Below are positions 10,296 to 21,875 of a DNA stretch of 64,000 nucleotides, piece after piece. Below the pieces are notes generated by a model. The model ran no database searches, was not told where the DNA came from, and worked only from the letters and a program-made list of their open reading frames with translations. The stretch comes from Undaria pinnatifida (lineage: Eukaryota > Sar > Phaeophyceae > Laminariales > Alariaceae), in contig JABAKD010000012.1 of the NCBI GenBank assembly GCA_012845835.1, positions 11,644,775 through 11,708,774 on the forward strand. The letters are read 5' to 3'. The position numbers and the translations under genes are program-made. Numbering within the stretch: the first letter of the stretch is position 1; the number at the start of each line of letters is the position of its first letter.

Positions 10296-10970
10296 AGAAA
10301 ACATGCGGATTCTCACATATATATGATACATAATCGCACAGACTGATTAGCATCACCCTGTTGACCCTGGTACAGTTTACACTGTAGTTCCAAGGGGAGT
10401 GGCCGGCATATTGTATCCTTAATGAGGACACACACCCAGTAATACGAGCGACAGGAGTATCGCACACAGCTCGCAAAGAAAGATGAGTTTCGACGAAATC
10501 TTCGATGTCACAACTGGAGGGCATTTTGAATTTTGTAATAAGACATAGTAAATGCATCTATTTCCTTCCACAGCTGTCAGATTTTATCCCCCTCAGAAAC
10601 GGGTTTTATAGTTTCCGCGCGCAGACTGCCTAACATCACCCTGCTGTTGACCCTGATCTACACTGTAGTTGCAAGGGGAGTCGCCGATCTATATCCTTAA
10701 TTGGGGCACACACCCAGTAATACGAGCGACAGGAGTATCGCACACAGCTCGCAAAGATGAGTTTCGACAAAATCTTCGATCTCACAACTGGAGCGCATTT
10801 TTTTTCTTGTAATAACACATTGTAAATGCATTTCGTTCCACAGAAGATGGCAGATTTTGTCCCTCTCAAAAACGGATTTCATAGTTTCTGCGCACGGGCT
10901 GACTAACATCATCTGTTGACCCTGGTACAAGCTACTTTAGAAGTTCCAAGGGGAGTCGCCAACCTATATG
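10296..10970 (-). repeat. Three adjacent A-module copies, inverse orientation
   Basis: Two nearly full copies (10296-10545, 10553-10815) and one partial (10855-10970). Landmarks on the + strand: CATCACCCTGTTGACC, AGTTCCAAGGGGAGT, CTTAATGAGGACACAC, CAGGAGTATCGCACACAG, GATGAGTTTCGACGAAATC, CACAACTGGAG. Copies 1 and 2 share unusual variants such as AATACGAGCGACAGGAG, indicating that they arose by local duplication. Confidence 0.65.
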
Positions 10971-10972
10971 CC

Positions 10973-11245
10973 GGTCGCCCCTGTGGCGTATCAGGCTATC
11001 CTCGAGCCTGGTATCGGTCAGTTTCGTGAGTTCGAGCCCCGCCGAGTGCATACCTAGTACAAATTCGTTGGGACTTTTTCTTGTGCATAAATTGACTTGC
11101 GGGAAGCGCGACAGCGTGAGTTAGCAACACTAGATGAGAAATTGACGTGCAGTGGGAGTGCTGAACCCTATGCGCGCGATAAAATTTGAAGGCAAGAACC
11201 GGCGGGAAGAAGGGACGACACGGCTTGTCCAGAAGCTGGAAAGTA
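10973..11245 (+). repeat. tRNA-headed SINE-like unit (best head)
   Basis: The head has an A-box-like TGGCGTATCAGG (near 10988) and a B-box-like AGTTCGAGCCC (near 11030), spaced as in tRNA genes, and starts GCCGGTCGCCCC. The body has GACTTGCGGGAAGCGCGACA, GTGAGTTAGCAAC, GTGGGAGTGCTGAACCC and ends CACGGCTTGTCCAGAAGC. It is followed at once by an A module in inverse orientation (11265-11400). Confidence 0.6.
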
Positions 11246-11264
11246 AATGTGTGAGAAACAATAT

Positions 11265-11405
11265 ATATATATATATCCGTGTTGAGGACACATACCCAGC
11301 AATACGCGCGATTGAAGCATCACATACGATACGGCTTGAGAAGATGAGTTGCAACGAAATCTTAACCTTCGAACTCACAGCTGGATGGAGTCAATTTATC
11401 TTTCC
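11265..11405 (-). repeat. A-module copy next to a SINE-like unit
   Basis: Landmarks on the + strand: TTGAGGACACATACCCAGCA, ATACGCGCGATTG, AGATGAGTTGCAACGAAATC, CTCACAGCTGGATGGAG. It lacks the outer CCCTTGCAACTACA half. With the preceding unit it makes the shortest example (about 430 bp) of the head-to-A-module composite. Confidence 0.55.
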
Positions 11406-12753
11406 ATAGTAATACGTGGCCAATCCTTGCAGGCATCTCGTATGCGCAACTTTTCCACAACCCTCCAAAGAAAATGCCAAGAAGCGAAAGCAGAGGAATA
11501 TGCACCTGGTTACAGTAGTATATACGTGCGTTTCACACGGGGGTCGTCATTTCGATTGGAATATCGGGGTGTCGGGAAATACGTATGATACGTGTGTCTG
11601 TCAAAAACAAAATACTAATCGTAATGTACCAGGAATTTTTAGGAACAGTATGCACGAACGAGGTGTATTAGTCTAGTCTATGCCGTTCAGCTAATAAATC
11701 CCAAAATCTTTTGGACCACCGCCATCCACACAGACAGGTTCTTCTATTCTGCGATCTACGTATTTATAGTATGACTGTCTGGTAGATGGTGCAAACATGC
11801 AAGCATGCCATCTGTGCTTGTAGGAGTAGAGCGCACATCCACCGGGAAAGTTGAATAAAAAAAAAACTTGTACTACCCGTTCGGCGTCGTCGGTGTATCC
11901 CTGATAATATATTTCATCGTTGATGTTGGCGAAGAGGACATACAGCACGACGCAATGGAAAGAAATATGAGTTAGCACGAAGAGATTTCGACCCCGTCAA
12001 TCACGTATCAATAGCGTATCCGAGCTTTGGGACGAAGTTTTTTTCGCTCTTACGTCCGTCACGCAGGGGGCCAAGTACAGGAATATCCTGCTCGCAAGAA
12101 GACTGGAAATAGTTTGGGCAATGAAAAAACCAAACCAATAATACAAACATGTCAGCCATGAATAAACCATTTATTGTTCAACCGACTCCGAAATCCGATT
12201 TTTTTCGCGGTTGTCCACACACGCAACCATCTGCAGTGTGGAAGAACGTAGCCTGGGGTATTATGTTGTCGGTGTTTGCCTGTCGCAACTGACCACGGAG
12301 TAACAACACTCACTCGCGCACCTACTTGCAGGCCGCCCACAATATCCAAACTGACCCACCGCAGCAATCAGTCTGCTTCAAGTGCACCTCTTGAGGCGCA
12401 CACCCTACAACATTGCAGCGAACAGAAGGGCGTGGCCTACACGAAAAATACGCAGCAGTTTCCACTTCGCCTAATACTTTTGCTGTCCTCGGGAGAAGCC
12501 GCGACCGTTCCCCTCGGCCACCGCTAGGTCGGTCAAATTTCCACGCCAGACACAATTGGTTTGCAACCGCTACGGCTAAGGTGAAAACAACGGTGGTACT
12601 CCGACGGTCGAACCGGTCACTTGACGGCAACAAGCGAGCGCAACGAGCAGCTGCTCGCCTTGCCAACAGGGAATCCCGGGACACAGACAGGTGTGTCAGT
12701 ACGTATGCATCGCATACATGTACATAGTTCATTTCGAGCGTATATATTTCCAG
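11406..12753. other. No gene resolved
   Basis: Several short frames on both strands, the longest being a minus-strand frame at 12322-12768 that lacks recognisable motifs. A pyrimidine-rich acceptor-like CACCTACTTGCAG occurs near 12320-12332 on the + strand, so an exon there is possible, but no protein signature supports one. Confidence 0.25.
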
Positions 12754-12930
12754 GGTATCTATTCCCAAGTGTTGGGTATGCGCTACAGTGCGTACCCCAT
12801 TATCCTTGCTACAAACTTAGCTGGATGCCACCGCGTTGTGCACACTTGGAACGACTTTGTTTGGCGCTTAAACATTCCGAGGGGCTCTCGGCGCAGCAAT
12901 GACAAGATCTATGTTGAATTAGGGGCCCTT
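12754..12930 (+). CDS. Possible terminal exon of an unrecognised protein
   Basis: A strong acceptor (TATATATTTCCAG) precedes an open frame of about 58 codons ending in a TAA at 12928-12930. The encoded stretch has ordinary protein-like composition: a mildly hydrophobic start with Tyr, Pro, Ile and Ala, then a His-Arg-Val-Val-His-Thr-Trp segment and a basic Arg-Gly-Ser-Arg-Arg segment near its end. I do not recognise the family. Upstream exons are not resolved, so the gene extent is unknown. It could also be a chance open frame behind a chance acceptor. Confidence 0.3.
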
Positions 12931-15048
12931 TAACTATGGAGGACGGGTCTGCTTCAATTCGTTGCACTACTGCTGTGGTAGTAGCAGCAACGGTGGTCCG
13001 ATTAACGAGTGAGGGTCTCCGACGAACACGTGACCGTGTGTGTGATTACATGGCAACAGCGATACACTAATTGATGGCGATGTTAACGACGATTACGTCG
13101 AAGAGCAGTGTTTTATGTTGTGCGCACCCAAGGTAATCGTAGCGCCCACACCTTGAGCAACGACAGATAAGGTATTAAGCACGCGGCCGGGACATGACGA
13201 GAGCTTGTTTTTGGCAACGTCCTGCTGCGCTCGCGTTTACTTCGATCGTCGTTTCAGACGTGGTTGGTAGCTGCTGTGTGCAGAAGGTGCACCAAGCTAG
13301 CCATTGTGCGCATTGTACGGGTATTGCATCACATCTGTGTGGTGATAACTTGCCACTATCCACTAACCGCCTGCAACATCATCATCAGCTGATGATGATG
13401 TTTCGTATGATAGACGACACCGCTAAGCGAACAACAACAGCAGTTTTACAGCAGTTCCATGCACATCTTCTCATATTAATACATACTGCTGCACCGAAGA
13501 TTTTTCTACAGGTGCGGTCTTGACGAACGTGTACAGAAAATAAATATAGTTTGTAGTTCTACAAAAGAGTTTTGTATGTGGTGAACAGGGTGCTGATGCG
13601 GCAGTCGCTGTCGGAATCCTCTTTTTGGGTTTACTTCCGTCGTCAATCACCCACGCGGTGCCATCAAAGAAAAAAACGATATTGATGCCTACCACCTTAC
13701 ACCGTTTGTTCGCTTTCAGATCACGTCACAGCTAAGAACCCCTCTGCTACTCCACTATAATATACTATAGTATACCTCACTTCACTCATGTGCATGGGTA
13801 CAGGTTACTGTTGGGAATAATGTCGGTTCTTGCTCTTCATCGATATCGTAGACCTGCTATTCTCCGATCCACTATCCCCCCACCCAGTTCCCGTTCGGTT
13901 GGCACCGACGCTGCAAAGCATTAGACTATTGTATAGGTATGTTGGGGTTGGCGTTAGTTGGCAACGAAGGTGTAAGATATACCAATCACTGCGTGAGCTA
14001 GACAACCGGGGTGTGCCGGTTTTTTTTTTTTTTTCTGACGGTCACCATGATGGTTATCGAGTAAATATCGTGCTGTATTGTGCGGGGTGGAGAACCCTCT
14101 CTCCGCACATTGTACAATAGGAATGATCGCATCACGTAGTGTGATTATGGTAAGGAAACCACGGCAGTTGCATAGTGATAGCCATTGCTGTCTCTGGAGC
14201 GGCCACACCAAAAAAAAAAATGTAACTCACTGGTACTGTAATCCATAAGCAATAAAGTAGGCACGGTGCTGTCGACGTCCGCCTTACGAATGTTTGTTGG
14301 AAATAAGCAGTTCACCCTTCATGCCCCACTCGCCCACCACCCTACCACGCTTCGCGCTTGGTGCAATTAAAATGTCTGCCTGGTTGGTGAAAACCGCACG
14401 TGCTCCGTCCCGGCATGGTAGGGATACGGGGATTTACGGTCATACGACTACGGCCATGCACAAACTGAGTACACGCCCCCCCCGCCCAGCCCCCATTTGC
14501 GTCACGCCGGGTCCCACTCACCTGCACGATACCGGTTTGATTCCCGGAAACATTCTCAGCGGTGGTGGGGTCATAAATCACCCTTCGTTAGCTGTAGTCC
14601 GACGACGCCCCTCCTACCCCCGACCCGCACCACCCCAGGTTTCACTCACTAGCGAAATTTCCTTTGGCGAGAACAAACTGTTTCATGGACCCATGCTACG
14701 ATAATACAGGTGCAGCCATGTTTTTCTCGGGCTCTTAGTTGCAAAAGCTCTGTTCCCCACCCAAAAAATTTATGTTTGAGAAAAACAAGAAAAGCTACCA
14801 AATGGTCTACGCCATGGCCTAGGTTTTTGAAAAAAAAAAAAAAAAATGCGAAAAAAATTGTTGAAATCCCGACGAATTTGGGTTAATTAAGGGGAGCACC
14901 GTCACGCAGAACAAGAAAATAAGCCAAAAAGTGCTGCCACCTTTACCGTCGAAAGTGTCCAAATTGTAATCATGTGATGCATATCGCACTCTTCCTTGCA
15001 CCTGTCCGCGCCACGACAACCCCCTTGCTCGCACCATCCCACCCACAG
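12931..15048. other. Gene-poor stretch with weak minus-strand exon signals
   Basis: On the minus strand, a strong donor GTGCAG/GTGAGT at about 14521 ends a short coding-like segment (14522-14580), another donor CCA/GTGAGT is at about 14232, and a frame at about 13615-13695 begins with a run of Val, Ile and Phe. These could be exons of one minus-strand gene, but phases and acceptors could not be fixed. The stretch also holds poly-T and poly-A runs (14017-14035, 14828-14846). Confidence 0.25.
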
Positions 15049-15297
15049 GTTCTACGAGGAACTACCACGTTCAGTATTAATAGTACAACGATGATCTTCC
15101 CTTGGGCCACGGTTCGGGCGATTTCAGCAAGAGTGTTCGTCAGGGCCGACCGCGCCGTGCGGAGTGCCTCTGTCGGCCCACCCGGGAGTGTCCCCGGCCT
15201 TTCCGACCTGGAGAACCAAGCTATCAACGACCTAGACCAGGAGCCGGTGAAGGAGAAGGTTGAGGAGAAGATCACCATCTTTACCGTCCTCAAAATC
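15049..15297 (+). CDS. Possible internal exon, 83 codons, unknown protein
   Basis: The segment is bounded by a good acceptor (CATCCCACCCACAG) and a good donor (AAAATC/GTGAGC), and is open in a single frame from phase 0 to phase 0. The encoded stretch has an Arg/Ala-rich first half with Val-Arg-Ala pairs, then an acidic and Lys-rich second half with Pro-Val-Lys-Glu-Lys and a Thr-Ile-Phe-Thr-Val-Leu-Lys end. It could be an N-terminal exon of the flavocytochrome gene that becomes recognisable at 22670, but the phase there (2) requires at least one more exon between. It may equally belong to another gene. Confidence 0.35.
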
Positions 15298-15374
15298 GTG
15301 AGCGCGAAAACAAAAAATGAACCGGTTACTCTATTTTGGAACCCGTGATAATCCATGTCATGTTGTTAGTCGGC

Positions 15375-15530
15375 ATCCCCGATGACGTGGTAGGAAGTGA
15401 ATCTCGTCCCTGATAACGTTCAGATTGTGGGTTCACGTCTCACCGAGTACATACGGTCACGCTTGTAGGAGATTATTCATGCCTAAGACGTTACCGACGG
15501 AAATCGCGAGAGCATGATGAGGTAGTAGAA
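15375..15530 (+). repeat. Degraded tRNA-headed SINE-like fragment
   Basis: B-box-like GTGGGTTCACGTCTC near 15428, followed by CCGAGTACATA (compare CCGAGTGCATA in the better copy at 10973), then GCGAGAGCATGATGAG. The 3' body end is not found. Confidence 0.35.
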
Positions 15531-17144
15531 AATTTCGACGACAATTGCACTACTAGCGCAAAATCACGTGAATGGTGGTGATGCTGATGCTCGATGAAAA
15601 TGAAGGCATGTGCCAGGGGGGGGACGGGGGGACGTTTGATTTCGGGTTATTGTCCCTAGGCTGGCTGACAAAAATGACTCATAGGGGTCGAGCTGGAAAG
15701 CGATGATCAAATACGAAATATTAAAAAACTCAAACGAAGCCGAATGAAGCTTATGCATCGTATTACATGCGTACGTTTTTTTTTAAGGTTTGCCCTGGGT
15801 CCTTAGAGACGTCCGTCCGGACGCTACCATGGGGAAGTGGTACGATCACGTTTGCGCGAATGAATCCAAAATCTGGGTTTTACGAGACTTTTCTTAACTG
15901 AAGATGGTCGGTGTTTCACCTACTGTAACATGTTGTTCTAGCAATAGTTTTCGTCTAACTTGCACCTATTCCGTTATTGTTTCTCCCGCCGGGTTACAAT
16001 GTCAGATAGTTTGGTGTCAACGTTTAGATGTAGAGACTTCCCCGGGTCAGGAGCCCAAAGGGGGAAAATACGATATTCACCTTACGTACCGTACCGTGCG
16101 TCCTGAACGCCATGAGAGGAAAATTAGTATATTGTTCTACGTATCAAACAAGAAACGATCAACCATCCGGGCATTCGCTAACGATTGCCAGTACTAACGT
16201 GTGTGTGCAGAAGAAGGCGTATCCCTACATACATATGACAACAGTCGTTTTGTTCATCCGCTGATGGACAGCTTCCAACATTCATACACCTGGTATACTG
16301 GTGTGTATTAGAGGCGTTGGCATGACGCTCAGTCCCTCAGTTCTTCGCGGAATTTCGTGACAGCATGTTAAGCCAGGATCGCCCCGAGCTCGTAACCCCC
16401 TCTGGCTCCTACACCCTGCAAGGTCACCCCACCTCCTTTCCAAGCATCTACAAACTCGATGTCCGCCCAATACTGCTACTCGCGCGACGAATACAACTTG
16501 TTTACTTTGTTTGACACCACTCACGAAGGCACGTGATTCCTTCTCGTGATGGCAGCAGTATATGCCAGGAACATGCCAATATCTCATCGTCCGCCCTGTC
16601 CCTCGGAAGCAACCTTGCATTCCCCTCTGGTCTCTACAGGCTGGCGCTGTCCAGTTTTGAATACCACAACACAGCCAGGTATCGTTCTAGACGATCGATA
16701 TCAAATGTGTTGTTGAAAGGACACACTTCAATTGCTTCTTCATTGCGACAATAGTGTCATCACATGCCAGGAACATTCCAGACTTCGCTACTGCCCACTA
16801 TCCTTCCCAAGTACGCGTACTGTCTAGATGTCATAATAGCAACACAATTTCAAAACCCCAAGCTTGCCCTCCAGGAAATAAATGTTTTCACGAACGTGTC
16901 GAAATCTCACACGCAGTACTTGGGATTGTTGATGACTTTATAAAGACACAGCCAGTTTGTGGCACCAAACCCAGTCTAAGGCCGTATGTTCCAGTCTCTC
17001 GTGGTTTCTACGTGTTATACAGTTACCTCGTGTACCAAGAACGCGTTGTGATGGCAGTGTTGTTGTATCCTCTCAGAAACCACCCGAGCTCGCACAGCCG
17101 GCGCCCCCAGTGGTTCAACAACAAGCCGCGTAGCTTTTGAATTG
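15531..17144. other. No gene resolved
   Basis: Frames at 15904-16197, 16754-17140 (+) and 16282-16620 (-) are open but low in protein-like character and share no motif with known families. A G-rich and poly-T pair flanks 15615-15785. Confidence 0.25.
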
Positions 17145-17380
17145 AAGTCAATGTCGTGGGTCGGAGCCCGCACGGGGCTCTTAAGTAACACTTGCCAGTG
17201 AGAAAGCGCGAGAGCGAGAGATACCATTTTCGATGCTAACCGACAAGCATAAAAACAATTGAAAAAAGTGGGAACGCTGAATTATGAACCCTATTCGCGG
17301 GCAACGACTATTGACAAGTACAGAGGAGAAGAGAAGGGAAGACACCTGTGACACAACGACTTGTCCAGAAGCACGCTGAT
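17145..17380 (+). repeat. SINE-like unit, diverged head
   Basis: A head remnant (GTCGTGGGTCGGAGCCCG) is followed by the body landmarks CTTGCCAGTGAGAAAGCGCG, AGTGGGAACGCTGAATTATG, AAGAGAAGGGAAGACACCTG and the ending ACGACTTGTCCAGAAGC. No A module follows within reach. Confidence 0.45.
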
Positions 17381-17659
17381 CGTAACATATCTTACGAGTT
17401 GAGCTGGAAGTACTCGTGGTTGTTTAATAACACGGCACGGCGATACTTCCCTCCGACACATGCCATGCGCTCACGTACGCGTGTATGTACTCGACGAAAC
17501 ACACACGCGTTTTGCGCACGTTTTCCACTCAAAAAATGGCTAGTAGGAATACAAAACCCAACATCAACCGAGAGGGTGAGATGTCGGGGGCGGCAGGCAA
17601 TTTGGGTTGAAAGCTCGACTGAGTCATCCCACTACGGCAGGTGTTGCACATGTTAGACC

Positions 17660-17880
17660 AAAGCGTTTCTGACCGGTTGGTCTTGTAAAGTGTGGGGATA
17701 TCTATGTCGGTTAGTATGTACGCATGACGATTTTTTCGAGCATGTTCGTTTTAGGAGTGTAGCGCATAGAGTGTGGGTCGGGGGGCTGCGAAGGTTGCGC
17801 GAACGCTTGAAAGGAAGTCGTTGAAGCTCTTTTTTAGGTGAGATATTGATCTTCTCGTCATCATGGCTGGAGTTTTTTTA
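17660..17880. repeat. Dispersed repeat D, diverged copy
   Basis: Has the order CCGGTTGGTC, TTCGTTTTAGGAGTGTAGCG, GGTCGGGG, GCGCGAACGC, AGGTGAGATATTGA that recurs with better conservation at 20050-20275, 21350-21565 and 21655-21875. Confidence 0.35.
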
Positions 17881-18271
17881 GCGTCTGCTGTATGCAGCCA
17901 ACAAGCGTTGGATGGCTCGAGAGTCATAGCGTAACCGTACAGTTGTGGCAGCAGAACCTATATATATATAGTCTATATCGAGATTCCGCTTCTCCTTGTC
18001 CTCGATACCTCCAACGTTATTGTGATGGATTGGGCATCGAAATTGGACTTTTTCTTTCCAAAGCTGTGGCCAGCGGCGGGCCGACGTGTGGCTTCGGCAC
18101 TATGATATTCGGTTTAGGATCGATCACCAGCGCATGGTTCCGACATATATATGATCGGGGGGGGGGTTGTATCGGCGAATTTCAACAGCCACCACTGATT
18201 CTACTTGTTTTGTTTCTGGACCAGTCAACGGCAAGATTGGTTAAATGACGAGGAACAGAGGAAAACTTTTC

Positions 18272-18990
18272 GGGTCGTAGTGGGCGGTGGTCATGTGGTT
18301 ACCCTTCGAAAGCTACTACTGGCGTTGGTCGTTGAGTTCGACTCCTACCTTATTGAGATTTTGACTAAATATTTGCAAATAAGGCAACAGATATTAGAAT
18401 CAAAGCTGCTTGCTGAGAGCGCCTATTAGCTCGGGTAGGTACAATGCGACGCCAGTTGACGAGGGAAGAAAGTGCTGAATGCTTCTCGGGACAAAAGCGA
18501 AGGCACGTACGATAGTGCGGCGGCGGGGGGGGGGGGGGGGGGAGGGGGGGCTATGTGACCGCGGACCCGAGTTACTAGTAGGAGGGAGTACGGCACAGAG
18601 TAGTGCGAGGATTATATACATGTAGTCTATGGGGTGAAGATAAAAAGATGAAAAAAATATAAAGTGGGAAAACACCACAATTAAAATACAAACACGCCTA
18701 CAAGTATCTCTTTTTCTTCTTCACATTGTTCAGTATCCTCCCACTACTCTCGCGCCCCCTCCCAGTAGTAGCTCAGATCCGGGGTCACTTATTGGGCCGC
18801 CATCCCCCTTCCCCACGGTAGTGCATGCCTTCATTTTTATATAGAGGACAATTCAGGATTTTCTTCCGTCGTCGATTCGCTCGCGTCGAATCTCTCGTCC
18901 AGATAAATTGTTTGAGGTATTGTTATTGATTGTTACCCACCATCCATGAAGTATTGCTATTCACCGAGCAAGCGCTGCTATTAATAGATG
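18272..18990. mobile_element. Fold-back element, copy 2
   Basis: The left arm repeats the landmarks of the 4401-5868 element: GTGGTTACCC, GGCGTTGGTC, GATTTTGACT, GCTGAGAGCGCCTA, GGTACAATGCGACGCCAGTT. It includes a run of about 20 G near 18522-18542. The right arm (about 18725-18990) is the reverse complement, with GTAGTAGCTCAGATCCGGGG, CACGGTAGTGCATGCC and CGTCGTCGATTCGC. Only about 125 bp separate the arms. No transposase. Confidence 0.55.
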
Positions 18991-20049
18991 TGTTTTAGTT
19001 TCAGACAAAGCTATCACTTTTGAACGGGAATGTATCTTCCCACTCCGATTCCAAAGTATTTTGCACCCAGAAACAAACGCGCTTGCTATACGAGTACAAC
19101 GACAAAAACACCCCGGTCATTCGCTTCACTTTTTTGCGCACGTTGGGCGTTATTAACGGTGCACGACAGATGAGCCACACCTTCGCGTATGTATACAGTG
19201 TCGCTGTCGCACGATGCGTACGTACGGCGTGCATCGTCAATACCTGGTAGGTGACCGAGTGGAACTAGCATCATCGAAATTCCATAACTATTATCGAAAT
19301 TCCTCATGTTTTGCCGTGTTGTCGTGGTAAGCCATAGCCCAGACCAAGAAAAAAGAAAAAGAAAAAAAACACCACAAACAAACCTAAACGTGTTCATTCA
19401 ATCCGCCATCACTGGTCCAACAAGAAACACGCAATCAAACTGTTAGAAAATTAACCTAACCTGCTCCATATGTTCGAAAGAACAGCCTTTCCAATGCAAT
19501 AATACGTACCGTCCAGTTACGCGCCAAGGATGGCGGCTTCTAGAAAATTGGGGAGGAGCGGTAAGCTTGCAGCAAACGATTGACGGCTTAGATCCTACAC
19601 CACCAGTCACCGTTGGTTGTGTTTCATAGCAATTCCGAAGAAAGGTCAAGGGCAGTTGCATTTTTCCATATATATCGTGTGTTCCCCCTTGTTTGTTGTT
19701 CAATTTAGAGAGTTATCAAACAAAACAAGCTGCGTTGTGATCGTGTAGTTGGCTATGCGAATGCTAATCCGTCGCTTTGTTTAGCATCAGATTACAAGTA
19801 GTTACTTTTTTTTGGTAATTTCGTATATGCTATGATCAAGTTATTTTGTGAAAACTAGAACGAGACACGACAGTGAAAACATTTTCGGCAGATTCTCTTC
19901 GACACATTTTGAGCGAACGAAGACAGACGAGTGAAAAAAAAATCAAAGAACGTGCTGAACTTCCTGTAACGAGCACAAACATATGGTCAAATACTCATCC
20001 CCATGTCATCCCACAATAGAGGTTGCACTTTTTGCGTCAAAACTTCCCT
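18991..20049. other. No gene resolved
   Basis: Short overlapping frames on both strands near 19000-19400 read through the same bases, so at most one could be real; none has a family signature. Confidence 0.25.
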
Positions 20050-20275
20050 GGCCGACTGAGCTCCTCATGTATGTGAGGAACTACCGGTGAGTGAAGCAAT
20101 CTCACGAGCACATTTTGTTTTAGGGCTAAGGCATAGAAGCTTGGTCGGGTAGTGCGAACAAATGCCTTCGAAGACATTTTTCGGATAAGATATTGAGTTC
20201 CTCATGTGAGGAGCTGAGCTCAGTCAGGGGCGTTCTGATGGTGTGCACCCCTACCGTGGGATGGCTCTTCTTCTC
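20050..20275. repeat. Dispersed repeat D
   Basis: Landmarks: GACTGAGCTCCTCATG, GAGGAACTACCGG, TTTTAGGGCTAAGGC, AGAAGCTTGGTCGGG, GAACAAATGCCTTCGAAG, CATGTGAGGAGCTGAGCTC, CCGTGGGATGGCTCTT. GAGCTCCTCATG at one end and CATGTGAGGAGCTGAGCTC near the other are inverted, as expected for a MITE. Confidence 0.5.
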
Positions 20276-21349
20276 AAAACATTATCAGGTTGTGGCGTGA
20301 AATCTCCCCATTTAACCCCTCAATTTTATTGGATGATATCTTGTTCAAAAGGTTTTTACCAAGAAAAAAAGACTAAAAGTCCGACACTAAATTCTATAGG
20401 CTACGGACCCAATTCGCACGAATCCGTCGATATTTTTCACTATCCGTCCAAAATTTGCAAAAGAAGACACAATCAACACACAATCAGAACATCTGAGATG
20501 AAGCATTTCGCTCCTACCTAGTTCAAATACTTTTTTTAACACACGACAACAGTCCGACCTAGGTACAGACCCAATTCGTCCCAATTCATCGAGCTCTTTA
20601 AATTCTTTTGATTCAAATCTCCTTAAAAAAACACACAATGTATCTCAAAGACCGTGGTGGAATTGAATTTTGTTGGACAGCGAACAAGAAAAACAAAAAC
20701 CTTAACCGATCACATGATTCTCCTGAAGCAGGGCTTCCTTTCGGTATACCGGATGTCACCATCGTGTGTCTCAGTCGCTCAGAAGTGTTCTCGAAGCGAC
20801 ATGCGTATTCGGTTGCAGAATTTGATTGCGTTGACTACACAAGCAAGCCGTTCGTTGAAACATGAGAACAATGTGAAAAAAAGTGCGAAAAAAGCGTGAG
20901 GAACATAGGCACCCACTCGTGAGATTACTATTAGACGCCATCCCCCACTCACAGTAGTAGCCTTGGCCGCCCCCTTTTTTCTATCCAACCGCGGATGGAT
21001 CGAAATGCCTCACGCACGTGACAGTAGGTCATGCTGCTGTGCTTCGCTAACAACATAGTTCCAATGCACGTAAAATCTACACGCAAGATTGTAGAGTACG
21101 AGGTTGGTTCCGAGGCTATACCACTCACTCCAAGGCTGGGTTTTTATCCTACAGCCGTGGAGCTGCCATCCATTAACTACCATCATATCGTTGTACCTGG
21201 TACACATTTGGGTGTAAAACAGTCACCCGACCTCTGCTGCCCGATTTTGCTTCTGTCTGCTGTATTTCGTTAAAAATAGTATTGTCATTGCAGATTGGAG
21301 TCATCTACCGGTAGCGGGTGCATGTTATGGGCCAAACGTTTCCGGCCGG
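20276..21349. other. No gene; weak local duplication
   Basis: GTCCGACAC..GACCCAATTCG at about 20380-20420 recurs as GTCCGACCT..GACCCAATTCG at about 20550-20590, suggesting an old duplication with a period of about 165 bp. No coding frame of note. Confidence 0.3.
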
Positions 21350-21875
21350 TTGGTTTAGCTCCTCGAATGACGAACTACCGTGGTTGAACATGGGAATCAT
21401 TTTACGAGTACGGCGGTTGTTTTTAGGACTAGCGCATAAGACACATTGATTGGTCGGGTTGCTCGAACAAATGCCTTCGAAGGAGTAACGCTTCGGGTGA
21501 ATATGGTGAGCTTGCTCCTCGTGTTAGAAGCTCAGAAATGCCTGCTCCACCCCTAGCCGGGGAAGGGTCTATTAATAATACGATGTGCCTCAGGCACACG
21601 AAGGAGGCATCTAACGGTAGGGGTTGCAGTTGATGGATTAACAACTGAAATCCCTGGCCAATCGAGCTCCTCACTTGAGGAACTACCGGGTAGTAAAGCA
21701 ATTTCCAGCGCGTATGATGTATTGATTTAGGGCCGAAACGCCTACTTAGAAGCTTGGTCGAGAGTTGTGCGAACGAATGCCTTCGAAGATTTCTGTCGGG
21801 TGACATGTTGAGTTCTTCATGCCCAGAGCCCAGGGACTGATGCTGCACCCCCACCTTACCGTGGGATGGCTCTTG
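21350..21875. repeat. Two copies of dispersed repeat D
   Basis: Copies at about 21350-21565 and 21655-21875 share GAACTACCG, GCATAAGACACATTG or AGAAGCTTGGTCG, GAACAAATGCCTTCGAAG and the GGGATGGCTCTT-type end with the copy at 20050. A 212-codon minus-strand frame spans both copies; because it follows repeat sequence and not a family signature, I do not call it a gene. Confidence 0.5.
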
